A stretch of 64,000 nt of DNA from Rhynochetos jubatus (GCA_027574665.1 CM050652.1:5684589-5748588), one strand, 5' to 3'. Positions 50,132 to 62,269 are shown, numbered from the stretch's first letter. Numbers and translations are program-made. The notes: a model not told the origin generated them from the sequence alone.

Positions 50132-52334
50132 AGTCTCCCATTCCTCCAAACTATCATCAGTATACTCACGTAATTCATACTCCGCGTAAGAAGGGAATGT
50201 AGTTAGCCAGCCTACATGCAGCTTGTTCCTTTAAAACTGTTAGTCATGTTGGAATTGGAAGACAACTTGTGACAATTCACCTTTGGTTTCCACAGGGACC
50301 ATTGTACTTTGCCTCTGTTTTGCATCTGTTTTGCCCTGTACTTTTTTGCTGACTGTACACTATAGCAAAATAAGACTAATTTGGGGTGAAAATAGATGCT
50401 TTGGTACAGTTCTGCTTGTGGTAAGAGGTGTTTACAACAGTTTTCAATTAATGGCATTGTAAGGTGGGGCAGGCTATCAATAACAAAACCCTCTGAAGGC
50501 TGATGCTAGTGCAACCAAAATGGAAAAAAAATTAAATGGAAAACACATTTGCAAATTCTCTCAATAAACCAGGAGAAAAAGGGGGAAAAGTCTCACCACT
50601 ACATGTGCACAGTTGGTGGTTTTGTAGCTGATGTGTTTTTCTCAATACAAATTGCCAGCCTTAGGAAAACACCACAAGCTTGCAAGATCCATATTATTAA
50701 ATTCCACTTCCATATATGAAGCTACTCTGAAGTGATTTATAGCTACACTTGGTCCATTAGCATCTTATAACTTTATGTTTAATGACACCTCTGGTGACTG
50801 CCTGAAAGATGCTGCAAGTCAGCATCAGGACAAAGAATATAAAGATCTATAGGATTTTCAGAGCTGACATGATAAAGGACATGCCATGAGGTAAGGCAAG
50901 CTGGTCTTCAGCATGGTGCCATAATTAAACCAAGCCTATCCAAAGTAAAATTAGAAATGGGCTTTTATGACACATTAAGCTATAACATTTACCCTATCTC
51001 AAATTGGTCCCTTATCTCCTTTCTCTCCTGACTGATGGCTCCTTTGGTGTTCATACCAGGACAGAAACTGACAGACTGTGGTGCAGGACACGTGGCAGCC
51101 TTCTGTCTCAATGCACTGGCCACTTAGAAAGGGTGATACCATCACATTAGGACATGCCATTATACAGATACTTTGCCATGTGGATGTTCACTACAAGCAA
51201 GCCTTACTTCCAGTCTTTATTTTTTTTCCAGCTCGTAGTAAATAGAAATGCACATTAGCATAATACATTCACTGACTGTATTAATGTCCCCAAAAAGTCA
51301 TGGTGTCCAACAGGCTTACCAATTTACTACATGTGTGCTGCATGCATACACCAGTAGTATGCTTCATCATCGTTTGCACAAGTGCCACAGTCGGTGATGC
51401 TCTGCATGACCTCCAATGGATGTGACAACTTCTGAAATGACATCAACTATTCAATGCCCATTGAAATGTGTTCTCAAAACTTAACACAACCAAAATATTA
51501 TAACAACTGATGGTTGGCTGAATGGGCAACCATAAACCTGAAGGATCATTACCACTGCTTCACCCACATACTTGTATCTTCAAGCATAAACTTAGAGCAT
51601 TTAAGACCAAATAGAAAAGAGCAGATCATATTTTCTAATTTCCTTACCACCACAGACATTTAAATTCCATTCAATTAACAATAATTGTAACATATGCTCA
51701 ATGGAAGACATCTTCCAGAACCTTAAAAGTAATCTGGTCTTGATTTTACCTCTTTCAGAAATCACGATTCTTCTCTTTCTCTTTACAGTACAGACCAAAG
51801 GTTAATTGGTCACTATCAACAATAAATAATTATGGTATTTATCCAGCTTGGAATTCTCTGACTTCTCCCAGTGTTTTGGTCCTGGTCTCACAGCTATATG
51901 CAGGAGATTTATATTTCCATTATTTTCTCTTTGAGGAGGTACTTATGGTCAAAATCATCTTGACACATCCTCTTGAACTGCTTAATTCTCTAGCTGTAGC
52001 ACTTTTCCCCTAACACTCAAACAATTTCTGTATCTCTCTTTCTCCATCCAATCCAAGTCTTTCGAAATGCTTTTTTGAATGCTGAACATTAAAGTAGGAA
52101 CAAACTAAATTCATCCCTATTTCTTCTTTGTAGGTCTTGATTTGTACTCATAAAGACTGCATTAGCCCTGTTACCAATGTATCACTGTGGGAGTTGAGGG
52201 AAAATCACTAGCACCTAGGACCTTTCACAGTTACTGCTTTCCAGGACAGAGTACCTCAATCAATCAGGTCAGCCTAAGGTTCTCATTTTGACCAGTCAGA
52301 AGTTATTTGGATGTTTAAAAATCCATTTCTATGT
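50132..52334. other. Non-coding spacer between two inverted LTRs
   Basis: About 2.2 kb of ordinary AT-rich DNA. I found no gag-, pol- or env-like reading frame and no primer-binding-site-like sequence next to either LTR, so it does not look like the inside of a provirus. Confidence 0.6.
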
Positions 52335-53164
52335 TGAGCTGAGTTTAGTAATGAAAGAGTTAATTCTCAATACCGTGGCTGCTAGGAAGTTGTGTTCCTG
52401 GATGCTGAGAGAAATGCTGATAAGGTCTTAGCTGGTGCTGGGGAATGCCTGTGCCAGATTCAAGGTCTTTCTCCGCTTCTGATACTGCAGCTGCGTTCCC
52501 AGCTCTCGCTGTCTCACTACAGGCAGTGTAGGGGACACACAGTTCACACAACTGACCCAAACTGACCAAGGGAGTATTTCATTCCATAGTACGCCCTGCT
52601 CAGGGCTTAGGTGAGGAGGGGGCCTGGGAGCCATGGCTCTCACCCTTACTCTCTTGTTAATTTACTTCCTGGCACTTGCTACTACTCTCCCTGACTCCTG
52701 TGCTGGCTCATTCGTGAGGGAGTTGGTGAGTTTTTTTAGTTTCTTCAGTCGTGCTATCACTGGTAGGGTTTGCTCAGAATCTGCTGCGACAGCTCTTGGG
52801 CCCCGGCCCTCGGGCTGCAGGTCTCAGGTTGTGGCTCTCAGGCTGCGATTGCTCTCGGGCTGCTGCTTTTGGGCTCTCTGGCTCTGACTCTCACTCCTCA
52901 GCACCTGGTTGTGCATTGGTCAGTGAGTGGTGAGCAACTGTATCATAATTGTATCGTATGTTTTATTTCCTATTATTTTATTTACTTATTATTAATAGTA
53001 TTGTTATATATTAATTTAGATTCATTCAGTAAATAGTTCTTATCTCAATTTTACCAGTTTCCTTGTCCTTTTCCCTCTGATTCTCCCCCTCCACTGGAGG
53101 AGGAGAGGTGGGATTTGTGAGAGCAACTTCGTGGTATTTTGCTAGCCAGAGTTAAATCACGACA
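52335..53164 (+). mobile_element. LTR related to copy A, opposite orientation (copy B)
   Basis: About 830 bp homologous to the reverse complement of copy A. Shared blocks in order include AAGAGTTAA (A: AAGGGTTAA), GATAAGGTCTTAGCTGGTGCTGGGGA, TTCAAGGTCTT, GACCAAGGGAGTATTTCATT with CCATAGTACG, AAATAGTTCTTATCTCAA, CCACTGGAGGAGGAGAGG and the end TTTTGCTAGCCAGAGTTAAATCACGACA. B carries about 60 bases more than A near 52,495-52,555. Its own GC-rich part (52,780-52,890) repeats CTCGGGCTG-type units. No 5-bp duplication is visible (flanks TATGT and GCTCC), and the left end is one to three bases uncertain. It appears to be an older or rearranged insertion of the same LTR family. The plus-strand frames of 60-88 codons inside it arise from the repeats. 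Confidence 0.82.
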
Positions 53165-53563
53165 GCTCCTTTGTGCATTGAATTGTGCATTCATAGCAAG
53201 AAAAAACAAGGCTCTGCATGCTTATTTATGATTCTCAAAGTGTCTGGAAGTGGAAGGAAAAAGGAAGAAATGGAAAAGTGATACTAGTAGCATTTAAAAT
53301 GAAATAGCATTTCTTCACTTTTGTTTATTCCTATTTTATTTTCTTATTCTGTGTACCCCATCCCAACATGAGTCCTTTTTTTCTACCACGTCTGTAGCTT
53401 ATATAAAGAGGGATATAACTCTCTTTGAGATAAAACTATTTGTTTATTATTATTGCGACATTCTCCCATTTCCTAAATTGTGCTTCTCTTAATATTGTCG
53501 TAAGTGCTACCCTCACTTTTCCATTGAAATACAAGATTTTACCCAGATTTTCATTTTTTGATA

Positions 53564-53925
53564 ATAGAGTTATAGAATTATGGAATAATTCAGGTTGGAC
53601 AGGATTTCTGAAGGTCTTTAATTCAACCTCCTGCTTGAACACAGGCTAATTTCAAATTTCGATCAAGTTTCTTAGTGCCTTCCCCAGTGCAGTTTTGAAA
53701 CTGTTTAAGGATAGAGATCCCAAAATATCTCAGTGGACATGTTTCAGCTTTCCCTCCCTGCAAAATCATTTAGCTCTGTCCAGTGAGAATTTCCATTCCC
53801 ACAGCTTATGACTGGTTCCTTTTGAGTTTTTTGCTGTGCACATCTGTGAAGAGTCTGGCTTCATCACCTCAATATTCTTCCTTTATGTTCTTCATTAGAC
53901 TCAACATATACTGCTGTTTAAAATA
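53564..53925 (-). mobile_element. Older CR1 LINE 3' part
   Basis: TAGAGTTATAGAATTATGGAATAATTCAGGTTGGACAGG, TTCAACCTCCTGCTTGAACACAGGCTAA, AAACTGTTTAAGGATAGAGATCCC and GAAGAGTCTGGCTTCATCACC follow the reverse complement of an older avian CR1 subfamily from the 3' end into the ORF2 C-terminal codons. Substitutions and small indels are many, so it is clearly older than the copies at 17, 23 and 29 kb. The 68- and 69-codon frames over its end are shadows. Confidence 0.85.
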
Positions 53926-56900
53926 TTTTTTTCTTTACAATGAGTTTTGCTTTTTCATTTCAAGCTATACGTAAGGTATGCATGGGAAGAGAGAGAGAGA
54001 GTCTATGTTATTGTGACTGCCTGCATTTTTTCCTATGAAATAAAGGCTATCACAGTAGTTCCCAAAGCAAACCCCAAGGTCTAGCCCAATGATTCATCTT
54101 TAACCATCATAATGAGAGCTGAGATAGTGATCTCATGCTAAGAGTAGTATTTAAATGCTGGAGCATAAACTCTAAATGGTAATTTTCAGCTCAGTGATGT
54201 AACAATATGTTGCATATTACACAGACTTGTACAATTTACTTTAAGGACCTGACTCTACAGCAACCTAAATCCAGATAAACTGAATCTCAGCTACCCAACC
54301 TCCTTCCTACATGGGCCCATGTAACCAGCTGGTGAGCTTGTTGAAAGAACTAACCTAGCAATAACTGAATACTGCAAAAAAAAAAAAAAAAAGTTTAGCT
54401 GGGGATTGGTGATAAGAAGCTGATAAATGAGGCCATTAATGAGTTGTTTCCTGATTGTAGGCTGAAGTTCCAACACGTGCATTCTTAAATAAGTACCAGT
54501 GTTTGGCTCAGTCTCACAAATCATTATATTTTACACAACTTCCAGTGTTGTGAATTTCAACTGTTGCTAATAATGAAAGAAAACTTCAATGCTCAAAATC
54601 CCTTTAAAAAGACTTACACTGTGCAAGTTAGTAGAAATGTCTTGAACACACTTTCCAGGGTCATTAAATTTATTCAGTGTCCCTTTACCTTGTTGGGGGG
54701 GCTTGGAAAGTCAGTTGCAATTACTGTATGAGGAAAGATCTTCATAAAATAAAAAGGGAAAGCGTTAATGCTGTGTGAATATATGGAATTTCCAGGCTTA
54801 GTGTGATGAATGTTTCACTCATGTTGAAGGTGGGTTTTTTGTTATCACTGGAGTAAGGCTAGCTTAATTCTCCAGTGATGAAGCTTTACGTCCGTGATTA
54901 ATGAACAAATTGCTATTGTCACAAGGGCTCATAAGACAGCCAGTTGTTCCTCCCTGCTTATTTAGGAGACACTTAAGGCTTTCTTTGGGGACCTCATTAT
55001 TTTCTATATGGCTAGAGAAAGAAAATAACAGAGCCCTAAAGGACATTTATCTATACATAAAGCAAAATAAGTTATCCCTCTAAAGAGAATGAAGATGAAA
55101 TGGAGATGAAATCCGGAGCCATACAAGCACAACCATTCAGTTCTCCAAACTGTGAAGGACCTAGGTGATATCTTTAAACTTATTTTCTTATCAAGCTCAA
55201 ATAAGTCAGGATTATTCTCTGTCCTCAATAAAACAGTCAGGATTAAATCAGAGTAAAGAGCAATTTTTTTGTTTTGAAATGGGATGAGGGGGTGGAGAGG
55301 CCACAACAATGGACTTAATTTGCAGATTATTAACTTGAACAGGCTAATTAGAGTAATATTGATTTATTCCAGCTAAGTGTCTGAACCCCAAAGACTTCAT
55401 AAAACACTTGACTTTGTTCTATCCTGTGCTTAACCAGGTGAATGACAATATTTCAATCCATTATTGTTTGCTAATGTGCCGTGCTTCACGTGCCAATATT
55501 CCCTTGCCTGACTACAGTCAAAGAGTACTATCTGAATTCACTAGTGATGCATAGATTTTTAATGTAGGAGTTCATGTACTCAGCTCTCCTTAGCATGTGT
55601 AAGTCAATGAAGCCACACTGACTTACAATACACTCACAGTGATGTCTCACATATTGTCATCTTAGTTTCCAGTGAATAAAGAGACTAATTAGATAGAGAA
55701 ATACAGGAATCTAACTACATGTACGTCTTATTTTTTGTGCTTTCACTTGTTAATTTCAGCTATATTTGATGAAGCAATGTAGGCAGAAAAGAAAACAAGT
55801 GGATAGTTGGATGAAGAAGAGCTGATGTCTTCAAAGAGACTGCCATTTTGAATGGTCAACAAAGAGCTGGAAGTACTGCAGTACATCACTTAATGTTTGA
55901 CTTGGTCCAGAATAAAATTCATGGAATGCCCGAAAATAAGGATAGTCTTTTAAGATTATCCTTCCATTTCAGGTCCGCCAAGGGCAAAAATGAACACACA
56001 TGTAGACCATAAAGGAAGCATAAGTGAGAGGATTCCTATTCCAATGGGAACTCCATAAAGTAGATGGAAGTGAGACATTATGTTTACCAAAATCATAAAT
56101 CCAGGCCATCTCTACATCTAAGCTGTAAAAACTAAATATTTGTTCACTACAATTTCCTTGCCAAAATTAATTAAAAAAAAAAAAAGCCAAATGAAGAGCA
56201 TCACCCGTTTCAGTTGACAGCTTATCATATAATCATCTGCATGCATCTCATGGCTGAAATGAAAGAAAATGTAAATTTGTTGATAAATGTTGTTACATAG
56301 TCAACAGAGTGACCTTTTCTGTTAGAGGAAGAAGCTGCCTACTAAATCGTCTGCCTCATGGAAGGTCAAGCGTGTAAGGCACAATGTTCTCAGGTGTGTT
56401 TAACAGGCTCAATAAGATTTACACTTTGTATTTTGTTTCAACAAGCTGCCCTGTTAGCCAAGTATAATGCTTTTAAAAGTAGAAAGATATTTGTGTATTT
56501 CAGAAAAGAAAAGATTCTGGAGAGTTGCAGCAGCTCTGAAAGAAATTAAAAAGTATTTTTTACTTTGTTTTGTTTGTTTTCCTTGTAAAGAGAGAATGTT
56601 TTAATTACTTGTAACTGCATATCAAAATGCAGTTCACTGGAGATGAACTAAATATGAAACCAGAGAGGATTGGTGGCATCTGTTCAACCTGCATATACAT
56701 TATACTGAAAAGAAATAATATAGCTTTGATATAATTTATCCTTCCATTGGTTCAGAAGGTTATCATGGAGGTGTAATTCCACAGAAACTGTGGCAAAGTT
56801 TTGTTAAAACTAGGTATGAGAGAGATAGTTCGTCCACGATGATCTTCAAGACTACCACTTTTAGATCCTGCTTTGGACTTAATTAACAATTGAGGAAGCT

Positions 56901-57389
56901 TTCTTTATTAGAACAGCTAGACAAGCACCCACACAGTTCGGTGACTGAGGAGCTGATAACAACTTTGTGTCAGTGATGCAAGTCCCTACTCTGATTTTAG
57001 GCTGAGTTAGGACTTTAGCATTGCCTAAGCAGACTCCTCAATAAAACTTTTGGTTATTCTAGAGCTGGGAAGGAAGACACTCTCTATTGCTTTTGGATTT
57101 ACCTTTTGTCAAAGCTAGCATGTTTTGCCTGCATATCTTTATTTTTAAGGAATCAGGGGATTCTAACAAAAACACATTTTGCTGAAATAAAACCTATATA
57201 AACCTAGTGTCTTAGAGAAAAGAAAGACTGCAAGGACACTTAATGACGACACTGTCTCAGTGTTTAGCAATTATTTTAATAAAACAAGTGAGATCAAAGA
57301 CAACTAAAATGGAATGAAGAATCCTTTACAAAATATTAAGGCTTCTGTAGAAATGACTTGCATGCACTCACCATGTATACTGCATTCAG
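53926..57389. other. Non-coding stretch, no gene recognised
   Basis: AT-rich unique DNA with (GA)n at 53989-54001, a 17-A run at 54376-54392 and a 13-A run at 56173-56185. The part 54,780-55,520 has many ATTA/TAAT and ACAAA words without repeat identity. No exon seen. Confidence 0.5.
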
Positions 57390-57650
57390 GTTTGATCACT
57401 TTGCCCTAAAAAGTAAGTGAAAAGAAATAAAAAGGTCCTAAGAAGAGCCACAAAAAAGATGACAAGTGAAATGGGTAGTAATGAGGATGGTTTCTGTGAA
57501 AGACAATTGACAGGATACAGCTGATTAAGTTTGAATAGAAGGGTAACAGGAAAGATCTTAGTAATAATCAAAAATATAATAGTGAAGAGAAGATCAATCT
57601 GTAACTTCCCTAAGTGCTTTTTTTTCTTACTCCATTTCAGACATCTGAAA
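57390..57650 (+). mobile_element. Ancient CR1/L3-like LINE fragment (RT C-terminal region)
   Basis: The plus strand reads AAGAAGAGCCACAAAAAAGATGACAAG, then ...GAAAGACAATTGACAGGATACAGCTGA and TTTGAATAGAAGGGTAACAGGAAAGATC. This parallels the CR1/L3 section encoding RRATKM, then ER...L, then SL.RR..G.+I. One frame gives RRATKKM, later CERQL and SLNRRVTGKILVIIKN. Many changes and a shortened middle indicate great age, and both ends are indefinite. It lies next to the minus-strand open frame at 57,912 but in the opposite orientation. Confidence 0.5.
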
Positions 57651-57911
57651 TGGCAGGGGGTGTAGGCAGAGAGATGAGGGTTGTATTTTGGCATACAAAT
57701 TTGTACCAGGATATTTTTTGAGACATCTGAATGTTAAAAGAAAAATTATGATGATCTATAAAAGTCAGTCATTTTGACACACCAGCCACATCTTTTTGTG
57801 AGAACTTTCTTTTAAGGAAATGAATAAGCTTTCCCTTATTCCACTTTAAAAACTAAGACATGTTCTTAATATAAAAAACTGAGCCATTTTTTTAGAAAAC
57901 TGTGGTTTTTC

Positions 57912-58394
57912 TCATCCCAGATTTATGCTCACAATGGGCCAACTCAAAAACCTCTTGTCTAGCTGGCATTGTCTAAAGCTTATGTGCATTTTTAGAGACT
58001 TATCAGGTCCTGGTGCTGCTGTGTTCTTACTCATTACTTTGATGTTTTTAGATATTTCTTTCACCGTGGTCATGGCTTCAAATACCGAGTTGTCTGCTTG
58101 ACTAATAGTTCTGAAAGCACCCAGGCCCTTGAGTGTTCCCACCAATCCCCATCTCGACTTGGACAACTTGCGCACATCGTCCAGGAGGATACTGCACCTC
58201 TGTATTTTAGACAGCACTAAAACAGTTTCCTTGCAGAAACCAAAAGCTGTTGGTATCATATAGGCCTGAAACTGCTGTACATTTATAAAGCAGGTACTGG
58301 AGATAAGCAATAAAAAAAAAAGTTGTCCGAAGAAATAGACTTGCTGAGGAAGTCGCATATCTTCCTTGATTCTTCTCTTTCCTTCCCCTTGCAA
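57912..58394 (-). mobile_element. Open frame with non-LTR reverse-transcriptase-like motif (possibly R2-like)
   Basis: The longest open frame in the window (160 codons, stop at the 57912 end). Its C-terminal third reads VKEISKNIKVMSKNTAAPGPD at residues about 107-127. An alternating helix followed by (T)APGPD is the hallmark at the start of the reverse-transcriptase domain in non-LTR retrotransposons, and the surroundings feel closest to R2-type elements, which are known in birds. After the motif, LDKRFLSWPI roughly fits the next segment before the frame ends. I did not find the later catalytic motifs or N-terminal zinc fingers, and an adjacent minus frame (58283-58525) overlaps in another phase. 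The N-terminal 45 residues include a hydrophobic stretch (GQLFFLLLISS) encoded partly by a poly-T region, probably fortuitous. If real, it is a truncated fossil. The alternative is a chance frame. Confidence 0.38.
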
Positions 58395-58525
58395 GAGTGC
58401 AGTAAAATCAAGTTAGTTGCTATAACTAATGGTACTGGAGGAGGAGGTTCAGCAAAAAAAGGATTATTATTGTGGGAGTAAGTTGAACCTGCAGCAGGAA
58501 ATGTTGCTGTTTCCACCCTTCTCAT

Positions 58526-61398
58526 ACTCTGGTGGAGGATGACCAGAAATGACTATATTCAATTTTTTTCATAGGTACCTGCGTTAGTGGTACCATTTCC
58601 TTCTGTTTCTCCACTTCTTGTGGTGGTCTAGCTCTGTCCTGAGCCTTGAGATGACCAAATTCAATTCCTACCCTGCTGAGAAGTGTGGAGCTAGGGTCCC
58701 AGATGTGGCTGTGCAGACTGCTACCTGCGGAGCACAGATTTCATTTTGTGAGGGCAAAGCTGATGCAATCCCATCAAGTGAGCACTCTTGCAATTGCCCT
58801 TACTTCTAGAGACTGTTGATTTGTTTCACTGGATTCTTTTACTTTTAATGAGGAATAATTTGAAGTAGGAACATTTGTTCTTTGCTGACCTGATACAATA
58901 GCCAGTAAAGTAAATAGGCTGTCACTAACATCATAAATTCTGGATTGAGTCCTCTGTATGGGAAAACTCCCATCACATAAATTACCTTGGTCTCTGCAGT
59001 GTGAAAAAAGTGACCAGCCAGTGTGGTCAGAGGGTGAAGGATTGGTACTGCATCTCTCAGTAAAAAAATTGGTGTGGATGTAGGATGAGAAAATGGATTT
59101 TAGTGTGAAGTGCAGGACTTCTTTTAGAGCAAGCAGACATGCAATCTGTTGACTATTAACAGCACTCCTTTATTCTTTTTTAATGACTCATAAATTCTCA
59201 AGGCTAATGATGAAAACCTAGAGGTCAGTAACATCAGCTATTTGCCTGCCAGTCATACTCCCACCATGAAAAATTAATGCAGTATATGTCAGGTTTTGAA
59301 CTCAGATAATTGTGTCAGTGTTGGTACAGAGCCACCCTGAGAAGACAAAATGCCAAATCCAACATTTCCTTTGCTGTAGTTGGAGTCTGTCCGCCTTCAG
59401 AAGGTGATATCACATTAGGCTTCACTCGCAAGTTCTCTCTGTAGTTATGACAGTGAAAAGGGTTTAAAAAAATAAAGCTTCAGTTTAGTTTAAAAAAATA
59501 AACCTTCATAAATGATGAGCTGTCTTGGGAGTCTCAACTCCCTCCACCTCCGCCATAGATGAAATTAAAAGCAACAAACTCTAAATGGTATATGTATTTA
59601 TATTGTGCATGATTAACTCTCTAGGAAGGAACCTACTTCTGCAGGAATAAACTGAGGAACCATTTAGTAAGATTTGAAAAAAAGGGTAGATAAGTACAAA
59701 CAAGGGTAGGTTTTATAGTTGTGTTCTCTTGCTTAGGCAGAGATTACAAGACCTCCCCGTTTTCTTGCTTTAGAACATGAACTGAACACCATCTTGATTT
59801 GGGAATTGATGTCCTGTTATCCTGTGGGACATTATGTTGAATATTTTTTGCAGGATGCTTCTCTAGACAAAACCAAAGCCATGTTATAAAGTTCTGTGAC
59901 AGAGCTGCTCATTGCAACCCTAAATCAGGAATCGCTTCACTGAAGTTGGCGGGTTCCATGCAGACACGGCCAACGTAGGATCCATCCCCAAACACGGTAC
60001 ATTTAACCAGATAAAATATAACATGTTATATCATGATGGTATCTGGTCCTTTGCCCATCTCCTTATCTCATGTATTCATGAAAATAATATAAGGAAAATA
60101 TAAGATTAGACAAGATTTTTGAACATTTCCAATAGCTCATAACCTAAGTTAGAAATTTTACTTAATTTTGGAAATGAAAATAATTTTAAACTCATTTGAA
60201 ATAAACAAACAAACAAACAAACAAACCCCACAACCAACCAACAAACCAAAAAGGTTAATCTGCACCAATGCTGAAAATTCAGCTATGTAATTTCCTTTAA
60301 GAAGTTATCACCTCTGAGAGCACAGTATATTGCCACAAACTATCCACAAGTCTCTTGCTGTACTTTACAAAAAGCATTCATCTACTCTTTCAAATACTGA
60401 ACAGCAGCTGGGGGTGGTTCAAAGGTTCCAACAGAGTTCATGACAGAATTGAAGAAAGTAAGGAAAAAAAAAGTGGAAAAAGACACTGTCAGTTTGTGAA
60501 CAACATGGGAGAGAGAACCAGGAGGTATTTAGCATGGTTAGGAACATTGAATTCTTATTCAAAAATTATTAGTCAGAAAGCCAGATTCCGGTGAACTGTT
60601 CAGTCATGGAGAAGAGCAAGGCAAAGAGGCTGCCAAACAAAAAGTGCTTCAGACAAGCCTTAATTTCTGATTTTCATGCTGCATGAGGGCCTGCAACACT
60701 TCTTGCACCCAGCCTTGGTAAATAGAGCAGCAGAGGTTTCTCTGATGCACAAAGAAAGCTGTGGTAGAGCTTTGGAAAATCGTGATTATGTACAGTCTTT
60801 GAGAAGACAGCACTTAACTTTAATATGAGTTTGTGTTAGGGCTAATGTGAAACAAAGGGATTGTTCCAGATTATATTCTGTGCTGACTGATTATCTGCTC
60901 TGTGAACCTTCAGTCACAGATAATGCATCTAACATCTCCACAACTGTAGTCTCCATGAATCTCATGTCCCTCTTGTTCATATTACTAGCTGTTTTCCCTC
61001 AAACAGCTCATCTTTTTTGGCTGCTGAGGTACCTTGATGCTAGTATAGATAAAACACAGTAGTTGAAATACTGAATATGTTACTTTGCTTTTTGCTTGTC
61101 ATTTGACAGAGGCTGTGCTAAGGGTAGCCAACACCACATACTGGAAATGACACCTGAATACTGAAAGGAATCCAGTTTTCTTAATTTCATTTTTCTTAAA
61201 AGCACATGGAATAAGCTTTGGCACACAAGATATAGGCAGCTATTAACTGAGGCTGTTAACTCAGATGTTAGGCCTCCTTTTAGCTCAAACTAACTTAAAC
61301 TGAATTTGGATACTGCACTCAAACAACACCACTAGGAATATATTTAGCTCAGTTTCCTTGACAGTTAATGGAGAAAAAACAGAGTTTTCTATTAATTA
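58526..61398. other. Non-coding stretch, no gene recognised
   Basis: The first 300 bases (58,530-58,830) are somewhat GC-richer and could be the 5' continuation of the candidate element at 57,912, but no motif supports this. At 59462-59512 there is a two-copy repeat of GTTTAAAAAAATAAA plus about 10 bases. An (AAAC)n tract occupies 60203-60226, followed by a CA-rich run to about 60,252. Confidence 0.5.
60203..60252. repeat. (AAAC)n microsatellite with ACC-rich extension
   Basis: Six AAAC units are followed by an irregular CCAACCAACAAACC tract, a simple-sequence expansion. Confidence 0.9.
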
Positions 61399-61605
61399 AG
61401 GAATCGCAGCATGGCTGAGGTTAGCAGGCACCTCTGGAGATTGTCCTCTCCAACACCTCTGCTCAAAGCAGGTACAACCTACAGCAGGTTGCTCAGGTTT
61501 GTGACCAGTTGGGTTTTGAATATCTCCAAGAATGGAGACCCCAAATCTCCCTCAGCAACCTGCTCCACTACTTGACCACCCTCATTCATTTCTATGTAAC
61601 GTGTT
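61399..61605 (-). mobile_element. CR1 LINE 3' part
   Basis: GAATCGCAGCATGGCTGAGGTT, CACCTCTGGAGATTGTCCTCTCCAACACC, TGCTCAAAGCAGG, CAGGTTGCTCAGG, TTTTGAATATCTCCAAGAATGGAGACCCC and CAACCTGCTCCACTACTTGACCACCCTCA are consecutive reverse-complement blocks of an avian CR1 3' region reaching into the last ORF2 codons. Moderately diverged and 5'-truncated. Confidence 0.9.
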
Positions 61606-62269
61606 ATTGTACAGAAACATTGGTTAATTAGGCTTACAAATTAATGAGGAGTTTCAACTAAGACAGGCTTAAGATATATGAATTACTGACTTCTTATAAA
61701 CTATCAATACATGTTTTTTTACTACAAATGTCTATGTGATTCAGGTATTTGTAAACAAAGAGAACAAGATTTATAGGATGAAACAGTATTTTTACTTAAA
61801 CCACATGTTTTACTGGAACAAAAAGAGGTGTGTCATGCTCATATTACTCCCTGTCCTTGCATCCCCACATCCTTGTCTCCTTTCTTACAGCTTCCTCTTT
61901 TACAGCAACAAAAAAGACTGCTTATTTTGAATAAATTTTGTAATATCGTTTGATTGTCGACAATGCAGCCATACCACTATAACAAGGAAGAAAATAGTTT
62001 AACTATTTATTTCTTAGTCTCCCTTGGGTTGCTTGTTTTTGTCTTCCAACCTGTTTGCTGGAGGGAGTTGGAGAAGGTCCAACAATGTGAGCAATACATA
62101 TGTTGGGTTAGAGAAGTTCAGCTGATAAAGTATCAGAGGATTCATGGTTGTTGTGGCAATTAGTGCTCCTTATGTAGTGTGGCATGAGTTCTGGTTTTGT
62201 TCCATATGCAACCATGGATTCTTCGGTCCTGAAAGGATCTCAGGAGAGTTTCTAGAAAATTCAGTTTCC

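Noticed and set aside
52633-52887. 84-codon frame starting with a signal-peptide-like hydrophobic stretch
   Set aside because: Inside LTR copy B; three overlapping frames are open there because of the repeated CTCGGGCTG-type units.
49336-53164. Complete provirus flanked by two LTRs
   Set aside because: The LTRs are inverted relative to each other, differ substantially, and the spacer shows no gag, pol or env frames.
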